From assembly GCA_028293305.1 (NCBI GenBank), contig JAQGPD010000291.1, positions 1-6,578 on the forward strand: a DNA stretch of 6,578 nucleotides, written 5' to 3'. The translations under genes and the position numbers were made by a program. The stretch's first letter is position 1. The number at the start of each line of letters is the position of its first letter. The stretch comes from Verrucomicrobiales bacterium. GTDB lineage: Bacteria > Verrucomicrobiota > Verrucomicrobiia > Verrucomicrobiales > V1-33. The notes beneath the pieces are model-generated. The model ran no database searches. It was given only the letters and a program-made list of their open reading frames with translations, and was not told the DNA's origin. Shown piece after piece: positions 1 through 6,515 of this stretch.

Positions 1-300
1 CAGCACGCTGCCGAGCGCCGCCAGGATCATCGGCCAGGAGGGATCAAAGCCGGCGCGTCCCGCCCACATTTTGGCCGCGATCACGGGCAGCAGACCCTTC
101 AAAACATCCAAGGCAAAGACGGGCAAACCGATCTTTTTTCCCATCACGCGGATGACATTCGTGGCTCCGATATTCCCGCTGCCATGCTGCCGGATGTCGA
201 TTCCCTTCCACTTGGCCACCATGTAACCAAACGGAGTGGCGCCCACCGCGTAGGCGGTGAGGAGGATGAGGAGCAGGGCTGGAAAACCGGGCGTCGGCAT
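1..300 (-). CDS. plsY: Glycerol-3-phosphate acyltransferase PlsY, N-terminal 100 residues (cut by window edge)
   Basis: PlsY is an integral inner-membrane enzyme that transfers the acyl group of acyl-phosphate to sn-glycerol-3-phosphate, giving lysophosphatidate, the first step of phospholipid synthesis in most bacteria. The visible part opens with a hydrophobic helix (about residues 6-22) and an ATPFGY stretch. The first PlsY signature follows, SGNIGATNVIR at residues 41-51, and then a DVLKG segment at 65-69 at the end of a second hydrophobic stretch. The reading frame leaves the window just before the expected second cytoplasmic motif, so roughly half of a usual 200-residue protein is missing. 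The ATG is the only sensible start: the frame has a TGA 13 codons upstream. No clear ribosome binding site precedes it. It lies downstream of two minus-strand envelope genes but behind a candidate terminator, so it probably has its own promoter. The family call is secure. Confidence 0.95.
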   Translation of the reverse strand, partial: MPTPGFPALLLILLTAYAVGATPFGYMVAKWKGIDIRQHGSGNIGATNVIRVMGKKIGLPVFALDVLKGLLPVIAAKMWAGRAGFDPSWPMILAALGSVL

Positions 301-352
301 GAGGGCGCACGTCCCGGCAGGATAGGGCCGGTGTCAATCGGACGGACGCCGG

Positions 353-397
353 AAAATGACAAATACAATCCCGGTGTCGGCGTGAGTGACACTCGGG
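353..397 (-). terminator. Candidate intrinsic terminator after the DUF6702-like gene
   Basis: On the minus strand CCCGAGTGTC pairs with GACACCGGG, with one bulged base and a 9-base loop. A T-rich tail follows (ATTGTATTTGTCATTTT). It begins about 46 bases after the stop codon of the DUF6702-like gene and lies in the gap before plsY. The T tract is interrupted, so this is a plausible rather than a strong terminator. Confidence 0.4.
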
Positions 398-443
398 AAG
401 GGCCGGTTTGCGGAACGGAAAGCGAGAGGTATTTCCGCAGCCT

Positions 444-1211
444 TCATGGCGGCGGGGACTTCGGAACGGCGTTTTGGCTGGAGTGCCCGGCCGAGGCGGG
501 ATCCGCGGGCGCGGGCGGAATGGAAAGTTTGATGGGTTTTGCCAGCGATGACGGCGAAAAAGCGAGGGAGGCGCGCTGTGGGCCGCGATGGATTTGGATG
601 AGGTTTTTCTGGTCCGGAAAAAGGTTCGTCAGGGTGTTGAATTTGAGGCTGTGTCCCGCCAATCCATCGGGCAGCGGAATCTGAAAAAAAAGGATCATCC
701 GGCGTTCCTCACCTGCGGCCGGCGTGATGGGATGAGCGGCAACGGCTGGGGCTGCCGGAATCGGAAGTGCTGCCGACGGTGCAGCCGCAGGCGGAAGCGC
801 GGGTTGGGGTGATGCGGGCGACGGTGCGGGTGGCGGTGCGGGCGGCGGCTCGAATTGTTTTCCGACCCATGTGAGGGGCAGGGTGGCACCCGCTGGATTT
901 GTCAGGACGAACGTCTCCTTCAGCAGGGATTGGAGCTGGGGATCCAGATCTTTCGGCGGGGTGTTTTCCAGGCTGACCGCGCGGCCGGCCAGTTGAGTCA
1001 GGGCGGCTTCGAGATCGTTGGCGTAGAATGCCGTGGAGACTTCCAGCGTTTTGGCCAGGGGATTGTAATCCGCTTCCGCCGAGGCCTGGTGCAGCGGATG
1101 CGCGGCAGCGGATTGCGGTAGAAAAAAGCTTGTCAGGATCACCGCCATCATTGCGCGCTCCCAGCGGCAGCGGCGTCCGCGTGTGAATGATGCTGCGGGG
1201 ACGGTCGGCAC
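444..1211 (-). CDS. Exported DUF6702-like protein with an internal Pro/Ala-rich insertion
   Basis: No molecular function is established that I know of. Residues 38-85 (HPLHQASAEADYNPLAKTLE, then AFYANDLEAAL) match the start of the DUF6702 family as I remember it: an exported HP start, a Y/HNP turn and an F..DLE segment. Residues 197-222 (NLFPDQKNLIQIHRG, then S.AF) match the family's end, which has a DQ-N-I motif. Between them lies a 46-residue block of almost only Pro and Ala (121-166). The extreme C-terminus is again Pro/Ala-rich. A signal peptide is likely, with cleavage after the SAAA before HPLH. Two starts compete. The GTG used here gives an Arg-rich n-region but no Shine-Dalgarno. The ATG at 1151 has GGGAG six bases upstream but gives an uncharged n-region. 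The gene lies about 70 bases behind the M1 peptidase on the same strand, so co-transcription and a shared envelope role are likely. Confidence 0.75.
   Translation of the reverse strand: MPTVPAASFTRGRRCRWERAMMAVILTSFFLPQSAAAHPLHQASAEADYNPLAKTLEVSTAFYANDLEAALTQLAGRAVSLENTPPKDLDPQLQSLLKETFVLTNPAGATLPLTWVGKQFEPPPAPPPAPSPASPQPALPPAAAPSAALPIPAAPAVAAHPITPAAGEERRMILFFQIPLPDGLAGHSLKFNTLTNLFPDQKNLIQIHRGPQRASLAFSPSSLAKPIKLSIPPAPADPASAGHSSQNAVPKSPPP
811..846 (-). repeat. Three 12-bp tandem repeats coding Pro-Pro-Ala-Pro
   Basis: Plus-strand units are GATGCGGGCGAC, GGTGCGGGTGGC and GGTGCGGGCGGC. Read on the minus strand in the gene's frame they encode PPAP, PPAP and the diverged SPAS. They sit at the start of the Pro/Ala block of the DUF6702-like protein and look like the product of replication slippage. 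The unit is a multiple of three, so changes in copy number keep the frame. Confidence 0.75.
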
Positions 1212-1280
1212 GGCTCGGGGTATTTTAGCTGGGCAAAACGTTGATGCCTGGCCGGGGCGGGGATTGTGGTCGACATCCAG

Positions 1281-3704
1281 TCAGGGCGCCGCGGGAGTCG
1301 GTTCGATCTTTTTCTCCTCCTTGGCGGGCTTCGTCAGCTCGCGCATGGGGTTGGGCTGCTCCTCCTCCTTGAAGAGTTGGAAACGGGTTTTGATAGGTCG
1401 GCGCGGCCAGAAATTGTTCTCCACATCGCAATCCACCAACTCCTGGCGGGGATCGAAGGTCACGGCTTTCAGCTGCTTTTCGGTCATGAAAAGCTTGGCG
1501 GTTTTGGTGGTGTTGTAGCGCCAGATTTCGGCGGGCAGGGTGGTCTCCATGCTGGTGCCGTCCGTGAATTCCAACTTTAAAATGAGCGGGCTGATCAAGC
1601 CTCCGACATTGCTGAAATCCACCACATAAAAATTCCGGGCCGTCTTCAGCAACGCGGGGTCTATCTTCGCTTCGGCAAGATCCTTGAGCAATGATTCGTA
1701 TTTCTTCCTATCACTTGGCAGGACCGTGGCGTCGTCATAGGTGTCATAAAAATCCTTGAGCTCCGGGAAGGTATCCACGCGTTTCGGAAGGTCCGCATTC
1801 CGCAGCCGGGTGAGGGTTTGTGGAAGGTCCTTTTTTTCCTGTTCCGTCTTCGGCTTTTCCACGGCGGGATCGCGCGAGTCGAGCTGGAGCCATTTCACGT
1901 CGTCGATGGCAATGTCCACATGATCCACGCTGTAAAACCAGCCCTTCCAAAACCAGTCCAGGTCCACGCCGCTGGCATCCTCCATGGTGCGGAAAAAATC
2001 GGATGGCGTGGGCCGCTTGAACATCCAGCGCGAGGCGTAGGTTTTGAAGGCGTGGTCGAAAAGTTCGCGGCCCAGAATGTGTTCACGCAGAAGGTTCAAC
2101 GCCACGGTGGGCTGCCCGTAGGCATTGGGTCCGAGCTCGGCGATGGATTCGGAATTCGACATCACGGGCACCCGGTCGGACTGCAGCATGTAGGCGGTGA
2201 TATCGCGTTCCGTGCGGCGGCGGGGATACTCCTTTTCCCACTCCTCCTCGGCCAAAGATTGGAGGAAGGAATTCAGCCCTTCATCCATCCAGGTCCATTG
2301 CCGCTCGTCGGAATTCACGATCATCGGAAAGTAGTTATGCCCGACCTCGTGGATGACCACGCCGATGAGCGCGTATTTCGTGCGTTCCGGGTAGGTGCCG
2401 TCCTCCAGCGGGCGGGGGCCATTGAAGGTCATCATGGGATATTCCATGCCGCCGACGGGTCCATTCACCGACCAGCAAACCGGATAGGGATAGTCAAAGG
2501 AATAACGGCTATAAACCTGGATCGCATGGGCGATGGCGTGGGTGGAATACTTGTCCCAGAGCGGCATTCCTTCCTTGGGATAAAGTGACATCGCCATCAC
2601 CGGCGGGCGCAGCATCCGGTCCGTCGCCCCGCCTGGCAAACGCGGCGTGGGCGGGTGCGTGGCTCCGGCCACGGCCATGGCGTCCCAGATGAATTTCCGG
2701 GACGAGGCAAAGGCGAAATCCCGCACTTTCTCCGCCTTGAAAACCCAGGTCTTTTTGCCGGCGGACACCGGTTTTTTTTCGGCCGCCGCCGCTTCCTCGG
2801 GCGTCACGATGAAGACCGGTTTTTCAAATTCGTTGCGGGCGAGTTGCAGGCGTTCGCGCTGCGCCGGGGACAGGACCACGTCCGGATTTTCCAACACTCC
2901 GGTGGCTCCGACGAGGTGGTCGTCGGGTGTCGTGATGCGCACCTGATAGTTCCCGAACTCCAGGGTGAACTCGCCGGTGCCGAGGTATTGTTTGTTGATC
3001 CAGCCGCCGTAATCCGTGTAGGCGGCCATGCGGGGGAACCATTGCGCGATGGTGTGGATGCAGTTGTTATCGTTTTTGAAAAACTCGAAGCCCGTGCGCT
3101 CGGGCATCTTTTTGGCGTCGTTGATGGCAAAGTCCCAGGTGATTTTAAAAACGAAATCCGCGCCCGGCGCGAGCGGCTGCGGCAGGTCCAGGCGCAGCAT
3201 GGTTTTGACCACAGTGTGGGGCAGGGGCGCGCCGGCGGCATCTGTCAGGGCGGAGACTTTCATGGCCCCGTCATACTTTTCCTGGGCCAGCATCCGCTCC
3301 ACGGCACCATAGCCGATTTTCTTCAGATCCAGACCGCGCCTGACATTCGGAGCCGCGCGGGAATCGGCGTCGTGGGATTGATAGTTCTGATCCAGCTGCA
3401 CCCAGAGATAAGTCAGGAAATCCGGTGAATGGTTGTGATAGGTGACCGTGGCTTTGCCGGTGAGATGACAGCGGGCGTCGTCCAATTCCACATCAATATC
3501 ATAATCCGCCATGTTCTGCCAATACGCCGCGCCAGGCGCGCCCGAGGCCAGGCGGGTGGGCGTGGGGGACGGCAGCATCTGGTCCAATTGTTGGAATTTT
3601 TCGACCGGGGCGCCTGGCTGCGCGGCGGAAGCGGAACCCGGGACGAAGCCTGGCAGGGTGAACATTGCGCAGGTCAGAAAAAATGACGACAGCCGGGAAT
3701 TCAT
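1281..3704 (-). CDS. Secreted M1-family zinc metallopeptidase (aminopeptidase N-like)
   Basis: This is an 807-residue gluzincin peptidase expected to remove N-terminal residues from peptides outside the cytoplasm. The zinc site is complete: HEVGH at 452-456 with the third ligand E475, 18 residues after the second His, in WMDEGLNSF. The exopeptidase motif appears as GGMEYP at 418-423, the variant common in secreted bacterial M1 enzymes in place of GAMEN. Y529 in NAYGQP is the likely catalytic tyrosine. Residues 65-270 form the N-terminal beta domain and about 600-770 a C-terminal beta region, ending in a Lys/Glu/Pro tail. Residues 1-28 are a signal peptide (hydrophobic core, then SASAA). I chose the ATG at 3704 because it places the signal peptide at the N-terminus. 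The frame stays open 90 codons further, but that stretch is Arg-rich, lacks family features and crosses the divergent promoter region. No good Shine-Dalgarno precedes this ATG. The substrate is unknown. Confidence 0.93.
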   Translation of the reverse strand: MNSRLSSFFLTCAMFTLPGFVPGSASAAQPGAPVEKFQQLDQMLPSPTPTRLASGAPGAAYWQNMADYDIDVELDDARCHLTGKATVTYHNHSPDFLTYLWVQLDQNYQSHDADSRAAPNVRRGLDLKKIGYGAVERMLAQEKYDGAMKVSALTDAAGAPLPHTVVKTMLRLDLPQPLAPGADFVFKITWDFAINDAKKMPERTGFEFFKNDNNCIHTIAQWFPRMAAYTDYGGWINKQYLGTGEFTLEFGNYQVRITTPDDHLVGATGVLENPDVVLSPAQRERLQLARNEFEKPVFIVTPEEAAAAEKKPVSAGKKTWVFKAEKVRDFAFASSRKFIWDAMAVAGATHPPTPRLPGGATDRMLRPPVMAMSLYPKEGMPLWDKYSTHAIAHAIQVYSRYSFDYPYPVCWSVNGPVGGMEYPMMTFNGPRPLEDGTYPERTKYALIGVVIHEVGHNYFPMIVNSDERQWTWMDEGLNSFLQSLAEEEWEKEYPRRRTERDITAYMLQSDRVPVMSNSESIAELGPNAYGQPTVALNLLREHILGRELFDHAFKTYASRWMFKRPTPSDFFRTMEDASGVDLDWFWKGWFYSVDHVDIAIDDVKWLQLDSRDPAVEKPKTEQEKKDLPQTLTRLRNADLPKRVDTFPELKDFYDTYDDATVLPSDRKKYESLLKDLAEAKIDPALLKTARNFYVVDFSNVGGLISPLILKLEFTDGTSMETTLPAEIWRYNTTKTAKLFMTEKQLKAVTFDPRQELVDCDVENNFWPRRPIKTRFQLFKEEEQPNPMRELTKPAKEEKKIEPTPAAP

Positions 3705-3899
3705 GGCCGGGACCGTGGGGTGGAAAATCCATTTCCTCCAGGGGGAAAACCGGCTATTCCACGTTGCCGTGGCGGGAAAAAGCGCGGTGGGGTGTTGATA
3801 TTCATGCACCGGCCGGCCACGGGCAGGTTTGCGTGCCTTCCGGAACGGGACCGCACTCCTCGTTGCGCGGGGGCCGTGGCGGGTTAAAGTGGCACCCAT
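3705..3899. promoter_or_regulatory. Divergent intergenic region with an 11-bp direct repeat
   Basis: This region separates the start of the M1 peptidase (minus) from the start of the DUF1579-like gene (plus), so both promoters should lie here. GCCGTGGCGGG occurs twice in the same orientation, at 3766-3776 and 3873-3883, each a few bases after a CGTTG. A short inverted repeat, CCACG-TTGC-CGTGG, overlaps the first copy. I see no convincing sigma-70 type promoter on either strand. The second repeat copy ends 16 bases before the plus-strand ATG, where a factor binding there could affect that gene. Confidence 0.4.
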
Positions 3900-4562
3900 A
3901 TGAAGCTGTTTTCCCTCACTGCATTCACCTGTCTGACCGCCGTGCTCCTCGCCGCCGCGGCCCCGCGGCTGCACGCCCAGGACAAGGAAAAACCCGATGC
4001 CGCCCCGCCGGAGGAAGAGCCCGCCGAGCCGCAGGAACGGGAGCAGCTCTCCCCTGAGGATTTGCAGCAGCGCCTGAAGGCCGACGCGGAATTGGAAAAG
4101 GCGGAGGTCGCCAAGATGATGAAGGTTTTCACCACCCTGGAAGGTTCATGGACCGGGCGCGAAACGCTGCGTTATGAGGAAAACCGCCTGCCTGAAAAAT
4201 CCTGGAAGGACGAGTGGGAAGGCAAGTTCACCATGGGCGGCCGGTATTTTGAAATGAACGGCCAGACCTCCGGGGATGACCTGAATTCCGCCTACCGCTG
4301 GATCTGCACCTATGATGTGGAACGCCAGGGTTACCGGGCCTGGTATTTCGGCGACAACTCCCAGAACGAATACACCGGCAAGCTTTCCAGTGACGGGAAA
4401 TTCGTCATCTGGTCCATCCGCTCCGCCAACGGATCCGAAAGCCGGTTCTCCATGAAGGCGGATGGCAACAAGGTGAAATGCCATGGCACCGATACCCTGG
4501 TGGACGGCTCCCTTTTCTCCACCCAATCCTCCGACTACACCCGCAAACGAGTCGAACTGTAG
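3900..4562 (+). CDS. Exported DUF1579-like (lipocalin-like fold) protein, function unknown
   Basis: This 220-residue protein has a clear signal peptide: K2, a hydrophobic core at about 4-20, and likely cleavage after LHA at 26. A Glu/Pro-rich linker (about 28-48) and a charged helical segment (51-77) follow. The C-terminal domain (79-220) begins LEGSWTGRE and continues with GGRYFEMNG, YDVERQGYRAWYF, YTGKLSSDGKFVIW and a closing SSDYTRKRV. This order (small-residue-W-x-G opening, GGR-F, YD....Y..W, then G...DGK) is that of DUF1579-type proteins with a predicted lipocalin-like beta-barrel. I infer a periplasmic or surface protein, possibly ligand-binding. There is no lipobox Cys. The ATG gives an intact signal peptide, although no Shine-Dalgarno precedes it. 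It is divergent from the M1 peptidase and probably monocistronic, since a candidate terminator follows. Confidence 0.8.
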   Translation: MKLFSLTAFTCLTAVLLAAAAPRLHAQDKEKPDAAPPEEEPAEPQEREQLSPEDLQQRLKADAELEKAEVAKMMKVFTTLEGSWTGRETLRYEENRLPEKSWKDEWEGKFTMGGRYFEMNGQTSGDDLNSAYRWICTYDVERQGYRAWYFGDNSQNEYTGKLSSDGKFVIWSIRSANGSESRFSMKADGNKVKCHGTDTLVDGSLFSTQSSDYTRKRVEL

Positions 4563-4607
4563 GCCCTCCACAATGCCTTCCGCCTCCGGGCCCGCCCTGA
4601 CCTATGG

Positions 4608-4631
4608 GGCGCTACGGTGGCGCCGGTTTTT
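4608..4631 (+). terminator. Candidate intrinsic terminator after the DUF1579-like gene
   Basis: GGCGC (4608-4612) pairs with GCGCC (4620-4624) around a 7-base loop, followed by GG and five T. It starts 46 bases after the stop codon and ends 40 bases before the ribBA ATG. The stem is only 5 bp but all G-C. The T run also belongs to a short palindrome, GTTTTT-C-AAAAAC. If it is real, ribBA needs a promoter within the remaining 40 bases, where I see only weak AT-rich candidates. Confidence 0.5.
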
Positions 4632-4670
4632 CAAAAACACGTTTCCCTATTTCCATTTCCTCACAATAAA

Positions 4671-5882
4671 ATGCCAGCCACCGAAGCAGCGGGATTCGAT
4701 CCCGTGGAAGATGTTATTGCCGAAATCCTGGCAGGCCGCCTTGTGGTGGTCACTGATGACGAGGACCGCGAAAATGAAGGCGATTTGATAGGGGCGGCCT
4801 CCCTGCTGACACCGGAAAAAGTCAACTTCATGATCACGGAAGGTCGCGGCATGCTGTGCGCCCCCGTCTCCCAGGAAATCGCGGAAAAGCTGGGACTGGG
4901 CCCCATGGTGGCGCGGAACCGCGAGCAATTCCACACCAACTACACGGTCACCGTGGACGCCGCGAAGGGCATCACCACGGGTGTTAGCGCCGCCGACCGT
5001 TGCCACACCATCCGGCTCCTGGCCGAAGAGTCGTCCGTCGCCTCCGACCTCTCACAACCCGGCCACGTGAACCCCCTCGTCGCCCGCCCCGGCGGCGTCC
5101 TGCGTCGTGCCGGCCACACGGAAGCCGCCGTGGACCTGGCCCGGCTCGCCGGCCTCCCCGCCGCGGCCGCGATCATCGAGATTCTCAATGCTGACGGCAA
5201 TCCAGCACGCTTGCCGGAACTGCGCGTTTTCGCCGCCCGGCATGGCTTGAAGATCACGAGCATCGCCGCGCTCATCGAGTATCGCCGGCACCTGGAAAAA
5301 CTCATCGTCCGCGAGCAAGTCATCCGCATGCCCACGGATTTCGGCGAGTTCGATCTCTATCTTTACCGCAGCACTGTGGATGGTCAGGAACACCTGGCCA
5401 TGGTCAAAGGCGACGTGTCCAACGGCGAGCCCGTTCTTGTCAGGGTCCACAGCGAATGCCTCACCGGCGACGTCTTCGGCTCACGCCGTTGCGACTGCGG
5501 ATGGCAGCTCCACACCGCCATGCAGCGCATTTCGGATGAGGGCCGCGGCGTCCTTCTTTACATGCGCCAGGAAGGGCGCGGCATCGGACTCGCCGCCAAA
5601 ATCCACGCCTACAAACTCCAGGAGGAAGGCTACGACACCGTGGAGGCCAACATCAAATTGGGCTTCCCCGGCGATCTTCGCGACTACGGCATGGGCGCGC
5701 AAATGCTCCACGACATCGGCGTCCGCAAAATCCGCCTCATGACCAACAACCCCAAAAAAGTCGTGGGACTCGAAGGCCACAGCCTGGAAATCGTCGAGCA
5801 ACTCGGCATCATCTCCGAAGCCAACCCCGACAACGCCCGCTACCTCGCGACCAAGCGCGAGAAAATGGGACATGTTTTCTAA
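4671..5882 (+). CDS. ribBA: Bifunctional riboflavin biosynthesis protein RibBA (DHBP synthase / GTP cyclohydrolase II)
   Basis: This cytoplasmic 403-residue fusion starts both branches of riboflavin synthesis. Residues 10-206 are 3,4-dihydroxy-2-butanone-4-phosphate synthase (ribulose 5-phosphate to DHBP plus formate): DDEDRENEGD at 29-38, C63, TTGVSAADR at 102-110, PGH at 130-132, AGHTEA at 147-152 and E170. Residues 210-403 are GTP cyclohydrolase II: the zinc cysteines C263, C274 and C276 in HSECLTGDVFGSRRCDCG, RQEGRGIGL at 299-307, Y314, D335/R337, TNNPKK, and a closing TKREKMGH. Against E. coli RibB from memory the offset is a constant four residues. The metal-binding and catalytic positions are kept, but Q129, N134 and I169 replace the usual Arg, Phe and Cys. 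I chose the ATG at 4671. A GTG 18 codons upstream is in frame but would begin inside the preceding terminator hairpin and adds no domain. No Shine-Dalgarno or FMN riboswitch is visible. Confidence 0.96.
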   Translation: MPATEAAGFDPVEDVIAEILAGRLVVVTDDEDRENEGDLIGAASLLTPEKVNFMITEGRGMLCAPVSQEIAEKLGLGPMVARNREQFHTNYTVTVDAAKGITTGVSAADRCHTIRLLAEESSVASDLSQPGHVNPLVARPGGVLRRAGHTEAAVDLARLAGLPAAAAIIEILNADGNPARLPELRVFAARHGLKITSIAALIEYRRHLEKLIVREQVIRMPTDFGEFDLYLYRSTVDGQEHLAMVKGDVSNGEPVLVRVHSECLTGDVFGSRRCDCGWQLHTAMQRISDEGRGVLLYMRQEGRGIGLAAKIHAYKLQEEGYDTVEANIKLGFPGDLRDYGMGAQMLHDIGVRKIRLMTNNPKKVVGLEGHSLEIVEQLGIISEANPDNARYLATKREKMGHVF

Positions 5883-5990
5883 CTGGCAGTTTCCCCGCCT
5901 CCCGCCCCCCCCCTGACGGGTTCCTGCTGGCAGAAGCCTTTCACACACCACGTTTTTTGTCCGACTGTTGCCAAGCCCTGACTGCTTCCC

Positions 5991-6371
5991 GTGAAACCAG
6001 TGCTATTCATCGCCTTGGGCTTTGGGGCCGTGTGCGCCATTCTATTTGTTGTGGGATTCCGGCCGTCCAGTCCACCGGTCGAGTGGCGGCGCATTGCCCT
6101 CGGGATGCCGCGAGCGGAGGTTTTGTCCCTTCTTCCGACCCGGGTTTTCGATCAACGGCAGGCAAATGGTTATGATATGACAAGGCCCCGGAGAAGCTAT
6201 AGATTGGGTGCATCCGGCTACTGGATGCTTGTCCTCTCATATGACCAGTCCGACCACCTGGCGCACGCCCGGACGGAGTTTGTTTGTGATGGGAATGCCA
6301 CATCAAACCAGTTTTGGCCTCCTCAGCTTCTCTGCCGCATCAACAAAGGATCGATCCGCGAGATGGAATGA
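5991..6371 (+). CDS. Small membrane-anchored protein with an SmpA/OmlA-like motif
   Basis: I do not recognise a named gene. The 126-residue product starts MKP and then has one hydrophobic helix (about 4-23), so it should be anchored in the inner membrane with its C-terminal part outside the cytoplasm. Residues 35-49 (RIALGMPRAEVLSLL) resemble the opening helix of SmpA/OmlA (BamE-like) domains, which typically read GMs..eV...lG.P. After that come a basic, Tyr-containing stretch and a strand-like segment, GYWMLVLSYDQSDHLAHA. There are three cysteines (C15, C99, C115). The start is a GTG; no in-frame ATG upstream gives a better start, and no ribosome binding site is evident. The gene uses AGG, AGA and CTA codons that are scarce in the neighbours. 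A relative appears to begin 145 bases downstream. The motif match is only suggestive. Confidence 0.65.
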   Translation: MKPVLFIALGFGAVCAILFVVGFRPSSPPVEWRRIALGMPRAEVLSLLPTRVFDQRQANGYDMTRPRRSYRLGASGYWMLVLSYDQSDHLAHARTEFVCDGNATSNQFWPPQLLCRINKGSIREME

Positions 6372-6390
6372 GGGCCCCAGCATCAGGAAC

Positions 6391-6420
6391 CCGCCGGAGT
6401 CTCCAGGGCGGATATCATTT
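6391..6420 (+). terminator. Candidate intrinsic terminator after the small membrane protein gene
   Basis: CCGCCGGA (6391-6398) pairs with TCC and GGCGG (6402-6411) around a 3-base loop, with two bulged bases (AG). A short T tract follows (ATATCATTTT). It begins 19 bases after the stop codon. The stem is good but the T run is short and starts about five bases late. Confidence 0.35.
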
Positions 6421-6515
6421 TAAGTCTTGCCCGGCATCGTTATTTTAAGCTATCATTGAGCAAGCGGTTTCCTGGCCGCGTCATCCTTGTGAACACTCAT
6501 AAAAATAGCAGTAAC

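Noticed and set aside
309..337. TTGACA on the minus strand as a -35 box for plsY
   Set aside because: At 17 bases spacing the partner is GGACGT, which does not resemble a -10 box.
684..691. A8/T8 runs in the DUF6702-like gene and in the M1 gene (2772-2779) as slippage or frameshift sites
   Set aside because: Both frames continue intact through the runs with family-consistent sequence on each side, and no alternative product is evident.
945..964. CAGATCTTTCGGCGGGGTG resembles the start of an FMN riboswitch (RFN element)
   Set aside because: It lies inside the DUF6702-like coding region on the opposite strand, lacks the other conserved arms, and is far from ribBA.
1818..3428. Long plus-strand open frames (256 and 257 codons) opposite the M1 gene
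   Set aside because: They are antisense to a gene with a complete catalytic signature, are rich in Gly, His, Arg and Val as expected of GC-rich shadow frames, and show no motifs.
3705..3974. 90-codon N-terminal extension of the M1 peptidase frame
   Set aside because: It would bury the signal peptide inside the protein, is Arg-rich without family features, and overlaps the divergent promoter region and the start of the plus-strand gene.
4617..4670. GTG start 18 codons upstream for ribBA
   Set aside because: It falls inside the candidate terminator hairpin, and the added residues are not part of the RibB domain; the ATG at 4671 gives the usual length.
4688..4706. GGGATTCGATCCC resembles a tRNA T-arm
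   Set aside because: It is inside the conserved ribBA frame and no acceptor, D or anticodon arm can be found around it.
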